The notes: a model not told the origin generated them from the sequence alone. A stretch of DNA of 64,000 nucleotides from Bradyrhizobium sp. ORS 285 (GCF_900176205.1 NZ_LT859959.1:1-64000), one strand, 5' to 3'. Shown: positions 46,085 through 56,126, numbered from the stretch's first letter. Translations and numbers: made by a program.

Positions 46085-47425
46085 ATGCGAATTCTCTCCA
46101 GCCTCCTCGCCAGCCTGCTCGCTCGTTTGCGTCGCGACGTCAGCGGCAATGTCGCGGTGACGTTCGCCATCGTCTGCGTTCCCGTGATCACCGCCGTCGG
46201 CTGCGGCGTCGACTACAGCCGCAACAACCAGATGCGCGCCAAGCTGCAGTCCGCGGTGGACGCGGCCTCGGTCGGCGCGGTGTCGCGGACATCGCCGGCC
46301 TTCATCGCGGCAGGATCGATGAGCGGCGACGGCCCGATCGCCGTCGGCAACGATGATGCGCGCAAGATCTTCAACGGCAACATGTCCGGCACGACCGGCT
46401 ACACGCTGAACAGCCTCACGCCTGACGTGAAGAAGGCCGGCTCGGTGGTGACCGCCACGGTGTCGTTCACGGCCACCGTGCCGACCATGTTCATGAGCAT
46501 CGTCGGCTTCAAGACCATGACCTTGCAAGGCTCGTCGACGGCGAAGGCGTCGATGCCTAAATACATCGACTTCTACCTGCTGCTCGACAATTCACCATCG
46601 ATGGGTGTCGCGGCGACGCCCGACGACGTGACCAAGATGGTCAACAACACTTCGGACAAGTGCGCCTTCGCCTGCCACGACTACAACGATTCAAACAACT
46701 ATTATAACCTCGCGAAGAAGCTCGGGGTGACCACGCGAATCGACGTGCTGCGCAGCGCCACCCAGCAGCTGATGGACAAGGCCACGTCCACGCAGACCTA
46801 TCCCAATCAGTTCCGCATGGCGCTCTACGATTTCGGCGCGGCGTCGAAGACGATCGGCCTGCGCTCTCTGTTCGCGCTGTCGGCCAATCTGTCGAGCGCC
46901 AAGACCGCCGCCGGAAATATCGACCTGATGGGCGTCTACGGCAACAACGACGCCTATACGGCCGACAAGGATACGCCGTTCTCGACCGTCTTCCCGGCCA
47001 TCAACAACGAGATCTCGACGCCCGGCGACGGCACCACGGGCTCGCCGCTGAAATATCTGTTCTTCGTCTCCGACGGCGTCGCCGACGAAAGCAATGCCGC
47101 CTGCCTGAAGGCCAAGGCGAGCGGCAACCGCTGCCAGTCGCCGCTCAACCCTGCGCTCTGCACCACGCTGAAGAACCGCGGCATCAAGATCGCGGTGCTC
47201 TACACCACCTATCTGCAGCTGCCGACCAACAGCTGGTACATGAGCTGGATCGATCCCTTCAACAAGGGCCCGTTCGGTCCGTCGCCAAACAGCGAGATTG
47301 CACAGAACATGCAAGCTTGCGCGTCCGAGGGATACTACACCGAGGTGTCTCCCACCCAGGGAATCGCCGAAGCATTGAGGAAGCTGTTCGACCGGGCAGT
47401 GGCCGATGCGCGTATTGCGAGTTGA
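46085..47425 (+). CDS. TadE/TadG-like pilus-assembly protein with VWA domain
   Basis: 446 residues. The N-terminus fits TadG-type proteins: basic residues, then SGNVAVTFAIVCVPVITAVG as a membrane anchor (about residues 20-40) and VDYSRNNQMRAKLQSAVDAA. The rest is extracytoplasmic. A von Willebrand A-like domain follows (about 158-446) with the metal site Asp168-x-Ser170-x-Ser172 in LLLDNSPSMG and FFVSDGVADES later. Several paired cysteines suggest disulfides. No other Tad/Flp pilus genes are in the window, so it is an orphan. Some AT-rich codons (AACAACTATTATAACC region) contrast with neighbours. Confidence 0.85.
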   Translation: MRILSSLLASLLARLRRDVSGNVAVTFAIVCVPVITAVGCGVDYSRNNQMRAKLQSAVDAASVGAVSRTSPAFIAAGSMSGDGPIAVGNDDARKIFNGNMSGTTGYTLNSLTPDVKKAGSVVTATVSFTATVPTMFMSIVGFKTMTLQGSSTAKASMPKYIDFYLLLDNSPSMGVAATPDDVTKMVNNTSDKCAFACHDYNDSNNYYNLAKKLGVTTRIDVLRSATQQLMDKATSTQTYPNQFRMALYDFGAASKTIGLRSLFALSANLSSAKTAAGNIDLMGVYGNNDAYTADKDTPFSTVFPAINNEISTPGDGTTGSPLKYLFFVSDGVADESNAACLKAKASGNRCQSPLNPALCTTLKNRGIKIAVLYTTYLQLPTNSWYMSWIDPFNKGPFGPSPNSEIAQNMQACASEGYYTEVSPTQGIAEALRKLFDRAVADARIAS

Positions 47426-47510
47426 TCAAAACCCATTTGCAATCCAAAGTAACTATTGATCCCCGGCGCACGTTCAGGTGAACTCGACTGAGTTCCATGC
47501 ACGGGCGGAG

Positions 47511-47888
47511 ATGATCGTGATCAAGGTTGCAGCAATGTCTTGCGTCATGCTGACTGGACTTTGCAGTCCGAGTCTGGCGATGAACTGCTGGGGACCCACG
47601 GTGAGCACACTAGGCAACCAAACGGTCCAGGGCCAGATGTTCGTAGTGGCGGGCAAGCGCTGCGCCATGAAATTGCGGATGTCGCACGGTCCAATGTTGA
47701 ACGCGCAGGTCCTGGAGCAGCCGAGTCATGGATCTGCTACCGTGCGCGGTCTGCAGGTGATCTACAGTCCGCGCGCCGGCTACATCGGAGAGGATCGGTT
47801 CGTCTATGCGTGGAAGGGGCTCGATCCCCTGAACCGACCACGAACGAACACGGTCGAGATGCGCGTCCAGGTCAGCCAAAAACTCTAG
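47511..47888 (+). CDS. Secreted hypothetical protein with Ig-like domain
   Basis: 125 residues from the ATG at 47511; a GTG two codons later has better spacing to the GGAG at 47507-47510, and a GTG at 47478 is also open. A signal peptide (VAAMSCVMLTGLCSPSLA) precedes a short domain with HGSATVRGLQVIYSPRAGYI then GEDRFVYAW, the pattern of bacterial Ig-like (cadherin-like tandem) modules. It follows the TadG-like gene on the same strand by 85 bases, and may belong with it as a surface protein. Function unknown. Confidence 0.72.
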   Translation: MIVIKVAAMSCVMLTGLCSPSLAMNCWGPTVSTLGNQTVQGQMFVVAGKRCAMKLRMSHGPMLNAQVLEQPSHGSATVRGLQVIYSPRAGYIGEDRFVYAWKGLDPLNRPRTNTVEMRVQVSQKL

Positions 47889-47896
47889 AGCCCCGC

Positions 47897-49138
47897 TCAG
47901 GACCGATAGTCGCCGTTGATCGCGACATACTCCTTGGTGAGGTCGCAGGTCAGCACGCGGTCGCGGCCCTTGCCGAGCCCGAGTGCGACCTTGATCTGGA
48001 TGGTCTGCGCCTTCATGGCCTCGGAGACCTCGGTCTCGTCGTAGGACGGATCGCGCGCGCCTTTTGAGGCCACGCGGATGCCGTTGAAGGAGATCGAGAG
48101 CTTGTCGCGATCGGCCGGCTCGCCGGCCTTGCCGACGGCCATGACGACGCGGCCCCAATTGGCGTCCTCGCCGGCGATCGCCGTCTTCACCAGCGGCGAG
48201 TTGGCGATCGACATCGCGATCTTGCGCGCCGACGGCTTGCTCTTGGCGCCCTCGACGATGATCTCGACCAGCTTGCGCGCGCCTTCGCCGTCGCGCGCGA
48301 CCTGCTCGGCGAGGTCGGCGAGCACGGCGTTGAACGCCTTCACGAAGGCCTTGGCGTTGGGATCGCTGATCTTGCTGATCTTCGTCGCGCCCTTGGCTGC
48401 GGCCGCGCCGGTGGCGAAGGCCAACAGCGTGTCGGAGGTCGAGGTGTCGCCGTCGATCGTCACTGCGTTGAAGGTGTCCTCGACGCCGGCCTTGAGCAGT
48501 GCCTGCAGCGCGGGCGCGGTGATCGGCGCGTCGGTGAAGATGAAGGACAGCATCGTCGCCATGTCCGGCGCGATCATGCCGGCGCCCTTGGCCATGCCGT
48601 TGATCGTCACCTTGGTCTTGCCGAGCTTGACGGTCGCCGTCGCGACCTTCGGGAAGGTGTCGGTGGTCATGATGGCGCGCGCGGCGCCCATCCAGTCCTC
48701 GGGCGCTGCCGTGCCGGCGAGGCCTTCGAGCACGCCGTCGAACTTGGTGGCGTCGAGCGGCTCGCCGATCACGCCGGTCGAGGCCAGGAAGATCTCGTCC
48801 TGCTTGCAGCCGACGGCCTTGGCGGCGATCGCAGCGGTCAGCGCCGTCGACTGCTTGCCGGTCTTGCCGGTAAAGGCATTGGCGTTGCCGGAATTGACCA
48901 CCAGCGCGCGCGCCTTGCCGCCCTTCAGCTTGGCGCGACACCATTCGACAGGGGCCGACGGGCATTTGGACTTGGTGAAGACGCCAGCCACGGTCGTGCC
49001 GGGATCGAGCAGCGCCAGCAGCACGTCGGTGCGGTTCTTGTAGCGGATGCCGGCCGCGGCAGTCGCGAGCCTGACGCCGGCCAATGCCGGCATATCGGGG
49101 ACTTCGGTCGGGGCGAGCGGGGAGACGGCAGAGGACAT
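47897..49138 (-). CDS. argJ: Bifunctional ornithine acetyltransferase / N-acetylglutamate synthase
   Basis: 413 residues. ArgJ moves the acetyl group from acetylornithine to glutamate in the cyclic arginine pathway. Self-cleavage occurs before the Thr of the [11 protein letters not shown] segment, giving alpha and beta chains. Other marks: [37 protein letters not shown] and [15 protein letters not shown] [14 protein letters not shown]. The C-terminus ends in [17 protein letters not shown], as is usual. Downstream of ppiC on the same strand, with a repeat between. Confidence 0.97.
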   Translation of the reverse strand: MSSAVSPLAPTEVPDMPALAGVRLATAAAGIRYKNRTDVLLALLDPGTTVAGVFTKSKCPSAPVEWCRAKLKGGKARALVVNSGNANAFTGKTGKQSTALTAAIAAKAVGCKQDEIFLASTGVIGEPLDATKFDGVLEGLAGTAAPEDWMGAARAIMTTDTFPKVATATVKLGKTKVTINGMAKGAGMIAPDMATMLSFIFTDAPITAPALQALLKAGVEDTFNAVTIDGDTSTSDTLLAFATGAAAAKGATKISKISDPNAKAFVKAFNAVLADLAEQVARDGEGARKLVEIIVEGAKSKPSARKIAMSIANSPLVKTAIAGEDANWGRVVMAVGKAGEPADRDKLSISFNGIRVASKGARDPSYDETEVSEAMKAQTIQIKVALGLGKGRDRVLTCDLTKEYVAINGDYRS

Positions 49139-49224
49139 CGCAGTGGCTTCCGGCAGGATTGGCGGGAAGCGCTCTGTATCATCTCAGTTGGTGTTGTGGG
49201 AGTGGATGTGTCCACATCCTCAAC

Positions 49225-49349
49225 TGTCATCCCGGCGAACGCCGGGATCCATAACCACAGGGTCCAGTGGTGAGCCGTGGTACTATCCGCGTGCCCATGT
49301 CAGACATCACGCGGTATGGGTCCCGGCGCGGAGGCCGGGACGACACCTT
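49225..49349. repeat. Composite C-family repeat between argJ and ppiC
   Basis: ACTGTCATCCCGGCGAACGC followed by CGGGATCCATAACCACAGG, then, after a spacer, ATCACGCGGTATGGGTCCCG and GGCCGGGACGACACC. The same composite, with the same left half, appears at 53861-54015. Confidence 0.8.
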
Positions 49350-49393
49350 TATGACGCGCGTGTGTCGCGTCTCAAACGAAGCGGCTTGACCGC

Positions 49394-50293
49394 TTACTTC
49401 TTCGCCGGCTCGGCCGGCTTCGCATCGGCCGGCTTGGCGGCGTCGGCGGCCGGCTTGTCCAGGCGCTCGATCTTCGCGGCTTCGCGCAGCTTGCTGACGT
49501 AGTCGGCCTGGGCCTTGCGGGTCACGTAGGTCTCGATCTGGCTCTTGACCTGATCGAATTCCGGCGGCTTGCGGTTGCGCTTCTCTTCGACCTTGATGAT
49601 GTGCCAGCCGAACTGGGTCTTCACCGGATCGGAGATCTTGCCCGGCTCCATGCTGAACGCGACGTTGGCGAATTCCGGGACCATCTGCTCCTTGGTGAAG
49701 AAGCCGAGATCGCCGCCATCCGAGGCGCCCGGATCCTTCGACTTCTTCTTGGCGAGCTCGGCGAAATCGGCGCCCTTGGCGAGCTCGGCCTTGACCGCCT
49801 TGGCCTCGTCCTCGGTCTCGACCAGGATGTGGCGCGCATGCACCTCCTGCTCGCCGCCGATCTGCTTGGAGGCTTCCTCGTAGACCTTCTTCATCGCGTC
49901 CGGCGTGGTCGCGGCCTTGCCCTCGCTGGCGAGCAGGCTGTCCATCAGCAGGCGGTTGCGGGTGAAGGCGAGGCGCTTCTTGAAGTCCTCGCTATCGGCG
50001 ACCTTCTTGTCCTCGGCGGCCTTGGAGACGAGCTTCATGTCGATCAGGAACGACAGCACGTTGTCGTCCTTGGTCGCCGGGTCCATCTGGGCGAGGCTCG
50101 GCCCGAGCTCCTCTTCGGCGAGCGCGACGTCGCTCTTGCGGATCTCGGCGCCGTTCACCTTGGCCAGCACCGGGTTGGCATCGTCGGCGGCGCGCGCGGG
50201 GGCGACCAGCAGGGACAATGCGAGACTGCCGGCGAGAGCGGTGGCAAGGCCGAAGCGCAGGCCGGTTTTCGTAACCGGGAACGACGTGGTCAT
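49394..50293 (-). CDS. Periplasmic peptidylprolyl isomerase (PpiC/parvulin type)
   Basis: 299 residues. A signal peptide (about 1-35, ending VAPARAADD) is followed by an N-terminal SurA-like helical domain (VNGAEIRKSDVALAEEELGP) and a parvulin domain: EVHARHILVETEDEAKAVKA, GDLGFFTKEQMVPEFANVAF and VKTQFGWHIIKVEEKRNRKP. It probably folds secreted and outer-membrane proteins. The tail is Ala/Lys/Pro-rich (KPADAKPAEPAKK). It is divergent from secA, an arrangement that fits a shared secretion context. Confidence 0.93.
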   Translation of the reverse strand: MTTSFPVTKTGLRFGLATALAGSLALSLLVAPARAADDANPVLAKVNGAEIRKSDVALAEEELGPSLAQMDPATKDDNVLSFLIDMKLVSKAAEDKKVADSEDFKKRLAFTRNRLLMDSLLASEGKAATTPDAMKKVYEEASKQIGGEQEVHARHILVETEDEAKAVKAELAKGADFAELAKKKSKDPGASDGGDLGFFTKEQMVPEFANVAFSMEPGKISDPVKTQFGWHIIKVEEKRNRKPPEFDQVKSQIETYVTRKAQADYVSKLREAAKIERLDKPAADAAKPADAKPAEPAKK

Positions 50294-50685
50294 GGAAAAT
50301 CCTTGTTCTGAAGAGGGGCTCGAGGGGCGTTACCTCTGGGCGGCGGGGACACTCGCCCAATCGCGGTGCCTTGGCAACGCGAAAAGTCTGTCAATTTCGT
50401 GAAATCGGCGACAGGTTAAGGGCGGATGTCCTGCTGTCGGGCGCCGTTGACAACGTTCCCCCCCAGCCATATCTCTGCCCGGTCGCTACAAGGGCGATAG
50501 CGCTTATTTTGCTGCGTTTTTGGCCGTTGACCCCTGGTTTGCTCGTCTCCCGCTCATCTGGCGGCCGCCTCCTTGGCGCCGAAGTCGAGCTTGGCGCGTG
50601 TGCTGCGGTGCATTACGCCGGGAACAGCAAACCCAAACCATGAGTTACGGCTGCAACGCAGACCCACAGAGGCAGGATTTCAGCA
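50294..50685. other. ppiC-secA divergent promoter region
   Basis: 392 bases without a gene. The + strand carries a good sigma70-like promoter (separate entry) about 210 bases before secA. Between that promoter and secA the sequence includes AT-richer strings (CTTATTTTGCTGCGTTTTTG at about 50503-50522) and no obvious strong hairpin. Confidence 0.55.
50447..50475 (+). promoter_or_regulatory. Candidate sigma70 promoter for secA
   Basis: TTGACA at 50447-50452, then exactly 17 bases, then TATCTC at 50470-50475. The -35 is consensus and the -10 close to the form used by rhizobial housekeeping promoters. Transcription would begin near 50482 and leave a leader of roughly 200 bases. Confidence 0.5.
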
Positions 50686-53538
50686 ATGATCGGCGCGCTC
50701 GCCCGTAAGCTTTTCGGCTCCGCCAACGACCGTCGCGTCAAGGGCTACCAGTCCCGTGTCAGCGCCATCAACGCCCTGGAGCCGGAGCTCGCCAAGCTGA
50801 CCGACGAGCAGCTCAAGGCGCGCACCGAGGAATTCAAGAAGCAGCTCGCCGACGGCAAGACGCTGGACGATCTGCTGGTGCCGGCGTTCGCCACCGTCCG
50901 TGAGGCCTCGAAGCGCACGCTCGGCCAGCGCCATTTCGACGTGCAGCTGATCGGCGGCATGGTGCTGCATGAGGGCGACATCGCCGAGATGAAGACCGGC
51001 GAAGGCAAGACGCTGGTCGCGACCTTGGCGGTCTACCTCAACGCGCTCGCCGGCAAGGGCGTCCACGTCGTGACGGTGAATGATTACCTTGCCCGCCGCG
51101 ACGCCGGCTGGATGAGCCAGATCTACGGCTTCCTCGGCTTGACCACCGGTGTGATCGTGCACGGCCTCGACGATGCCGAGCGCAAGGCCGCCTATGCCTG
51201 CGACATCACCTACGGCACCAACAACGAATACGGCTTCGATTATCTCCGCGACAACATGAAGTACCGGCTGGAGGAAATGGTCCAGCGCGGGCACTTCTTC
51301 GCGATCGTCGACGAAGTGGACTCGATCCTGATCGACGAGGCCCGCACGCCGCTGATCATCTCGGGCCCGCTCGACGACCGCTCCGAGTTCTACAACACCA
51401 TCGACACCTTCGTGCCGAAGCTCGACAAGTCCGACTACGAGGTCGACGAGAAGCAGCGCACGGTGACCTTGACCGAAGCCGGCATGGAGAAGATCGAGAC
51501 GCTGCTGCGCGACGCTGGCCAGCTCAAGGGCGACTCGCTGTACGACGTCGAGAACGTCTCCGTCGTGCACCACATCAACCAGGCGCTGCGCGCGCACACG
51601 CTGTTCACGCGCGACAAGGACTACATCGTCCGCGACGGCGAGGTCGTGATCATCGACGAGTTCACCGGCCGCATGATGCCTGGCCGGCGTTATTCGGAAG
51701 GCCTGCACCAGGCGCTCGAAGCCAAGGAGCACCAGCCGGTGCAGCCCGAGAACCAGACGCTGGCCTCGATCACGTTCCAGAACTACTTCCGCATGTATTC
51801 CAAGCTCGCCGGCATGACCGGCACGGCGGCCACCGAGGCCGACGAGCTGTTCGACATCTATAAGCTCGAAGTGCTGGAGATTCCGACCAATCTGCCGGTC
51901 GCCCGTCTCGACGAGGACGACGAGGTCTATCGCACCCAGCAGGAGAAATACGCCGCCATTCTCGCCGAGATCGAGCGCGCCAATGCGCGCCTGCAGCCGG
52001 TGCTGGTCGGCACGGCCTCGATCGAGAAGTCCGAGGTGCTGGCCGCCTATCTCAAGCAGCACGGCTACAAGCAGATCGATTTCGGCAGCGAGCGCGCGCT
52101 GGACAAGCTCTACGCGGCGGCCCGCGCCGGTAAGCCGGCCAAGCTGTTCGCGGTGCTGAACGCGCGCTTCCACGAGCAGGAGGCCTACATCGTGGCCGAG
52201 GCCGGCGTGCCCGGCGCGATCACGATCGCGACCAACATGGCCGGCCGCGGCACCGACATCAAACTGGGCGGCTCCCTGGAGATGCGCATCCAGCAGGAGA
52301 CCGTCGGAATCACCGACGAGGCCGAGAAGGCCGCCAAGATCGAGCAGATCAAGGCCGACATCGCCCGCTTCCGCGAGATCGTGCTGAAGGCCGAGGAGAC
52401 CGTCGAGATCGAGCCGGCCAAGGGCTCAAAGCCGGCGAAGACCGTGACCAAGCCCGGCGGCCTCTACATCATCGGCTCCGAGCGCCACGAATCCCGCCGC
52501 ATTGACAACCAGCTGCGCGGCCGCTCCGGCCGCCAGGGCGATCCCGGCCGCTCGAAGTTCTTCCTGTCGCTGGAAGACGATCTGATGCGGATCTTCGGGT
52601 CAGACCGGCTCGACAGCATGCTGACCCGCCTCGGCCTGAAGGAAGGCGAGGCCATCATCCATCCCTGGATCAACAAGGCGCTGGAGAAGGCGCAGCAGAA
52701 GGTCGAGGCCCGCAACTTCGACATCCGCAAGAACCTGCTCAAGTTCGACAACGTCCAGAACGACCAGCGCAAGGTGATCTTCGACCAGCGCGTCGAGCTG
52801 ATGCAGGATGAGAGCGTGGTCGAGACCATCACCGACATGCGCCACGCCTTCATCGACGATCTCGTCGCCAAGCACGTGCCCGAGCATGCCTATGCCGAGC
52901 AGTGGGACGTCGTTGGCCTGAAGGACGAGCTGAAGCGCGTGCTCGATCTCGACCTGCCGGTCGAGGACTGGGCCAAGGAAGAGGGCATCGCCGACGAGGA
53001 GCTGCTCAAGCGCATCGAGACCCAGGCCGACGAGCGCATGGCCGCCAAGGTCGCGCAATGGGGCCCCGACGTGATGCGCTACGTCGAGAAGACGATCCTG
53101 CTGCAGACGCTGGATCATCTCTGGCGCGAGCATCTGGTGATGCTCGACCATCTGCGCCAGGTCATCGGCCTGCGCGGCTACGGCCAGCGCGATCCGTTGC
53201 AGGAGTACAAGTCGGAAGCCTTCACGCTGTTCGAAGCGATGATCGCTCACTTGCGCGAGGCGGTCACCGCGCAGCTGATGCGCGTCGAGATCGTGCCGCC
53301 CGAGGAGCAGCAGCCGGTGCTGCCGCCGATGCAGGCGCACCACGCCGATCCGACCACCGGTGAGGACGAGATGGCCTTCGCCAACGTCTCCCTGGTGCCG
53401 TCCTCCGGCGCTGCGCCGGTCCCGGCCGAAGCGCGCAATCCGAACGACCCCACGACGTGGGGCAAGGTCGGCCGCAACGAGGACTGCCCCTGCGGGTCAG
53501 GCAAGAAGTACAAGCACTGCCACGGCCGCTACGCGTAA
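50686..53538 (+). CDS. secA: Preprotein translocase ATPase SecA
   Basis: 950 residues, full length for the alphaproteobacterial protein. SecA drives preproteins through SecYEG using ATP. Walker A is at 102-109 (MKTGEGKT), the Walker B-like region reads [18 protein letters not shown], and motif [17 protein letters not shown] marks the second RecA fold. [18 protein letters not shown] and the helical scaffold follow. The C-terminal zinc tail [16 protein letters not shown], which binds SecB and lipids, is intact. It starts with ATG at 50686; the 5' neighbour ppiC is divergent. Confidence 0.98.
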   Translation: MIGALARKLFGSANDRRVKGYQSRVSAINALEPELAKLTDEQLKARTEEFKKQLADGKTLDDLLVPAFATVREASKRTLGQRHFDVQLIGGMVLHEGDIAEMKTGEGKTLVATLAVYLNALAGKGVHVVTVNDYLARRDAGWMSQIYGFLGLTTGVIVHGLDDAERKAAYACDITYGTNNEYGFDYLRDNMKYRLEEMVQRGHFFAIVDEVDSILIDEARTPLIISGPLDDRSEFYNTIDTFVPKLDKSDYEVDEKQRTVTLTEAGMEKIETLLRDAGQLKGDSLYDVENVSVVHHINQALRAHTLFTRDKDYIVRDGEVVIIDEFTGRMMPGRRYSEGLHQALEAKEHQPVQPENQTLASITFQNYFRMYSKLAGMTGTAATEADELFDIYKLEVLEIPTNLPVARLDEDDEVYRTQQEKYAAILAEIERANARLQPVLVGTASIEKSEVLAAYLKQHGYKQIDFGSERALDKLYAAARAGKPAKLFAVLNARFHEQEAYIVAEAGVPGAITIATNMAGRGTDIKLGGSLEMRIQQETVGITDEAEKAAKIEQIKADIARFREIVLKAEETVEIEPAKGSKPAKTVTKPGGLYIIGSERHESRRIDNQLRGRSGRQGDPGRSKFFLSLEDDLMRIFGSDRLDSMLTRLGLKEGEAIIHPWINKALEKAQQKVEARNFDIRKNLLKFDNVQNDQRKVIFDQRVELMQDESVVETITDMRHAFIDDLVAKHVPEHAYAEQWDVVGLKDELKRVLDLDLPVEDWAKEEGIADEELLKRIETQADERMAAKVAQWGPDVMRYVEKTILLQTLDHLWREHLVMLDHLRQVIGLRGYGQRDPLQEYKSEAFTLFEAMIAHLREAVTAQLMRVEIVPPEEQQPVLPPMQAHHADPTTGEDEMAFANVSLVPSSGAAPVPAEARNPNDPTTWGKVGRNEDCPCGSGKKYKHCHGRYA

Positions 53539-53562
53539 GCGCAGCCGGGCTCTTTGTAGCTG

Positions 53563-53703
53563 CTGTAGGGTGGGCAAAGCAGCCGCCGCAAGGCCGCAGC
53601 GTGCCCACCGTCGATCGCCAACCTCGCAGCAAGTTGGTGGGCACGGCGCCACGACGACCGTGTTCGCGGGAAGATCAGCGGCCCGCCTTTGCCCACCCTA
53701 CGG
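53563..53703. repeat. D-family long palindromic repeat (GTAGGGTGGGCAAAGC)
   Basis: GCTGTAGGGTGGGCAAAG at the left pairs with CTTTGCCCACCCTACGGC at the right, and internal GTGCCCACC/GGTGGGCAC blocks add a second stem. A related element is at 58218-58380. Confidence 0.85.
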
Positions 53704-53750
53704 CAGCTGCGTTCGCAGGAACGACACCGAGGGTGGATCAGGCAGCTAAT

Positions 53751-53828
53751 CGTCAATGCGAGCGTCAGCGAAGCAATCCAGAGTCCCGCCCACGCCCCTG
53801 GATTGCTTCGCTGACGCTCGCAATGACG
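53751..53828. repeat. B-family palindromic repeat, third copy
   Basis: CGTCAATGCGAGCGTCAGCG at the left and CGCTGACGCTCGCAATGACG at the right are almost fully complementary around GAAGCAATCC/GGATTGCTTC arms. Confidence 0.85.
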
Positions 53829-53860
53829 TTGTTGGCCGAGCTGCGCGCCAAAACCACCGC

Positions 53861-54015
53861 TGTCATCCCGGCGAACGCCGGGATCCATAACCACAGGATG
53901 GTGTGGTGACGCAGGCTGGTCGCTCCAGCGTGCCTGCCCATGTTTGCCGCGGAGTATGGGTCCCGGGTCGGCGCACATCGGCGCGATGCGCCGAGGTGCT
54001 TGCCCGGGACGACAG
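53861..54015. repeat. Composite C-family repeat after secA
   Basis: TGTCATCCCGGCGAACGCCG with GGATCCATAACCACAGG, spacer, then GAGTATGGGTCCCGGGTCGG and GCTTGCCCGGGACGACAG. Same build as 49225-49349. Together with the D and B copies, the 504 bases from secA to the next gene are almost entirely repeats. Confidence 0.8.
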
Positions 54016-54042
54016 CGAGGGTGGGTCAGGCCGCCTTGGTTT

Positions 54043-55341
54043 TCATGCAGCCTTGGCTGCGTCGACCTGTGCGCCTTCCGCAATCGTCCGCGGCGCCGTG
54101 TTGAGCTGCTCGATCGCAAAGCCCGCGGCCTTCTTGTAGTTGGCCATGAACGCATCGCGCTCCGCGGGCGACACCACCTCGTCAATGTCCGTGAACTTGC
54201 CGCCGCAGCGCTCGTCGACCAGATTGAGCAACCCGAACGGCCCCGCGCCGCGATTGCGCAGGATGACCGCCGAAATTGGCCCGCACAGCTTCTCGTCATA
54301 CGCCGCCAGCGCCGCCGGCGTCACGCCGTGGGCCAGCAGCATGGTGCCGAGCATGCGGGCGTCGACGATCGCCTGGCTCGCGCCGTTGCTGCCGGTCGGA
54401 TACATCGCATGCGCGGCGTCGCCCATCAGCGCGACGGGGCCGTCCACCCAGGTGGAGACCGGATCGCGGTCGATCATCGGGTTCTCATAGGCGCCGTCGG
54501 CGCCGGCGATCAGCGCGGGGACGTCGAGCCAGTCGTAGGTCCAGCCGGCGAAATGATGCGCGAACTCGCTCACCGGGACTTGGCGGAACCAGCCGGTCTG
54601 CTTCCAGCCCTCGGTGTTGTCCATCGTGACTTCCGCGATCCAGTTGATCAGCGCCAGTCCCGTTTTCGGATCGGGATGCGAGATCGGATAGACCACGACG
54701 CGGTGGCGATGGGTGCCGAGCCCAACGAAGGACGATCCGGTGCGCATCGGCTTCGCCCAGGTCACCCCGCGCCACATCACCGCGCCGCCCCAATGGATCG
54801 GCGGCTGGTTGGGGTGCATCTGCGCGCGTACTGCCGAATGGATGCCGTCGGCGCCGATCAGCAGCCGTCCGCGCTGCTCGGACCGCGAGCCATCGGGATG
54901 CTCGATGCGCGCCGTCACCGTGCCGTCCGCGTTCTTCTCATAGCCGCTTACGCGGCTGCCGAGCCGCACCGTCTGGGCGCCTGCACGCTGCACCAGCCGG
55001 CCGTACAGCAGCATATGCAGCTTGCCGCGATGCACGGCATATTGCGGCCAGTTGTAGCCGGCGAGCAGGCCGCGCGGCTCGGAATAGATGTCGTTACCGT
55101 TCAGCCCGACCAGCGCCCATTCCTTCGCAGGCACGCCGACCTGGTCGAGATCATCAGGCCCGATGCCGAGGTCATAGAGCTCGCGCACCGCATTGGGCTG
55201 CAGGTTGATGCCGACCCCGAGCGGCCGCATCTCGCGCACGCTCTCATAGACCACGCAGGGCACGCCGATCTGCTGCAGGGTGAGCGCGGTCGCGAGGCCA
55301 CCAATGCCGCCGCCGGCGATGAGGACAGGGAAGTCGGTCAT
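54043..55341 (-). CDS. FAD-dependent aromatic hydroxylase-like monooxygenase
   Basis: 432 residues from the ATG at 55341. The FAD-binding N-terminus is LIAGGGIGGLATALTLQQIG (GxGxxG), then RLLIGADGIHSAVRAQ (DG motif) and the second flavin site GPVALMGDAAHAMYPTGSNG followed by ASQAIVDARML. It belongs to the salicylate/hydroxybenzoate hydroxylase-like group, with NAD(P)H as electron source. The MVWR region lacks strong substrate clues. An Ala/Lys-rich end (AQVDAAKAA) closes the protein. It is not in an obvious operon, and the substrate cannot be told. Confidence 0.9.
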   Translation of the reverse strand: MTDFPVLIAGGGIGGLATALTLQQIGVPCVVYESVREMRPLGVGINLQPNAVRELYDLGIGPDDLDQVGVPAKEWALVGLNGNDIYSEPRGLLAGYNWPQYAVHRGKLHMLLYGRLVQRAGAQTVRLGSRVSGYEKNADGTVTARIEHPDGSRSEQRGRLLIGADGIHSAVRAQMHPNQPPIHWGGAVMWRGVTWAKPMRTGSSFVGLGTHRHRVVVYPISHPDPKTGLALINWIAEVTMDNTEGWKQTGWFRQVPVSEFAHHFAGWTYDWLDVPALIAGADGAYENPMIDRDPVSTWVDGPVALMGDAAHAMYPTGSNGASQAIVDARMLGTMLLAHGVTPAALAAYDEKLCGPISAVILRNRGAGPFGLLNLVDERCGGKFTDIDEVVSPAERDAFMANYKKAAGFAIEQLNTAPRTIAEGAQVDAAKAA

Positions 55342-55554
55342 GAGCAGGTCCGTCGCACGTAGACTCGAAAGCAGAACTCGAAAGCAGGTCAAGGGAATGC
55401 ATGCACGGCGCTCGCTGCGCGTGCGGATCGCCTCCCCTTCGATCCCCGGCCAGCTTGTCGGCTGGTCTGATGGTTAAGGCCTAGTTCAGAAGGCCAGCGG
55501 AGACAAGGGGGATGGGCTGCTCGCAATCCTTCGGTAGCTTGGTTCCATCCGCAT

Positions 55555-56048
55555 TCACGCTGATTGTTCAATCGCGAGATCACGCCGCAGCTGTCTGGTC
55601 ATGAAAAGGCTGAGCGGATCGGCTCTGTATGGGCCAAAAGGCCCGCAATCCTGATAGCCGAAGCTGCGATAGAGCTGGATCGCCTGCGGCTGTCTGATGC
55701 CGACTTCGAGACTGATGCGGTCGATCCCGCGGGTTCGGGCTTCGTCTTCCAGAGCCGTGACCAGCTTGCGTCCGAGCCCGCAGCCGCGTGCCGCTTCGCG
55801 CACGAACAGCCGCTTGATCTCAGCATGTCCCGGAGCAATCGGCCGAAGGGTGACGGAGCCGAGCAGCGATCCGTCGCGCCGCGCGCCGAGAACGACGACT
55901 CCGTTCGCCGAGAGTGCTTTGGTGCCGACAGGGTGCCGCTTTTGAGCAGGATAAAGCGTTTGCAGATAGCCGTCGCCTCCACCATCAGGGCGGCCACGTC
56001 AGGCTGGCCTGCATCTTCGACCGCGATGGTGATGTCGGTTTCGTTCAT
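55555..56048 (-). pseudogene. GNAT-family acetyltransferase broken by a one-base frameshift
   Basis: The N-terminal part MNETDITIAVEDAGQPDVAA to VEAT is read from 56048 in one frame. The rest, from GYLQTLYPAQKRHPVGTKAL through IKRLFVREAARGCGLGRKLV to the stop at 55555, is read in the -1-shifted frame. The two join at about 55972 if one base is restored in the CGACGGC stretch, giving about 164 residues with the full GNAT core (RGCGLGRKL acetyl-CoA loop). It could be a true decayed gene or a sequencing error; the flanking protein sequence shows no other damage. Confidence 0.8.
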
Positions 56049-56126
56049 CTGGACAGAACCGAACGGAGCGCACCTTGGCGCCATGATGTCAGAACGTCAC
56101 CGTCGCGATCAAATGCCGGACAGGCT

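Noticed and set aside
49139..49393. Extra gene between argJ and ppiC
   Set aside because: The space is filled by a composite palindromic repeat and the argJ leader.
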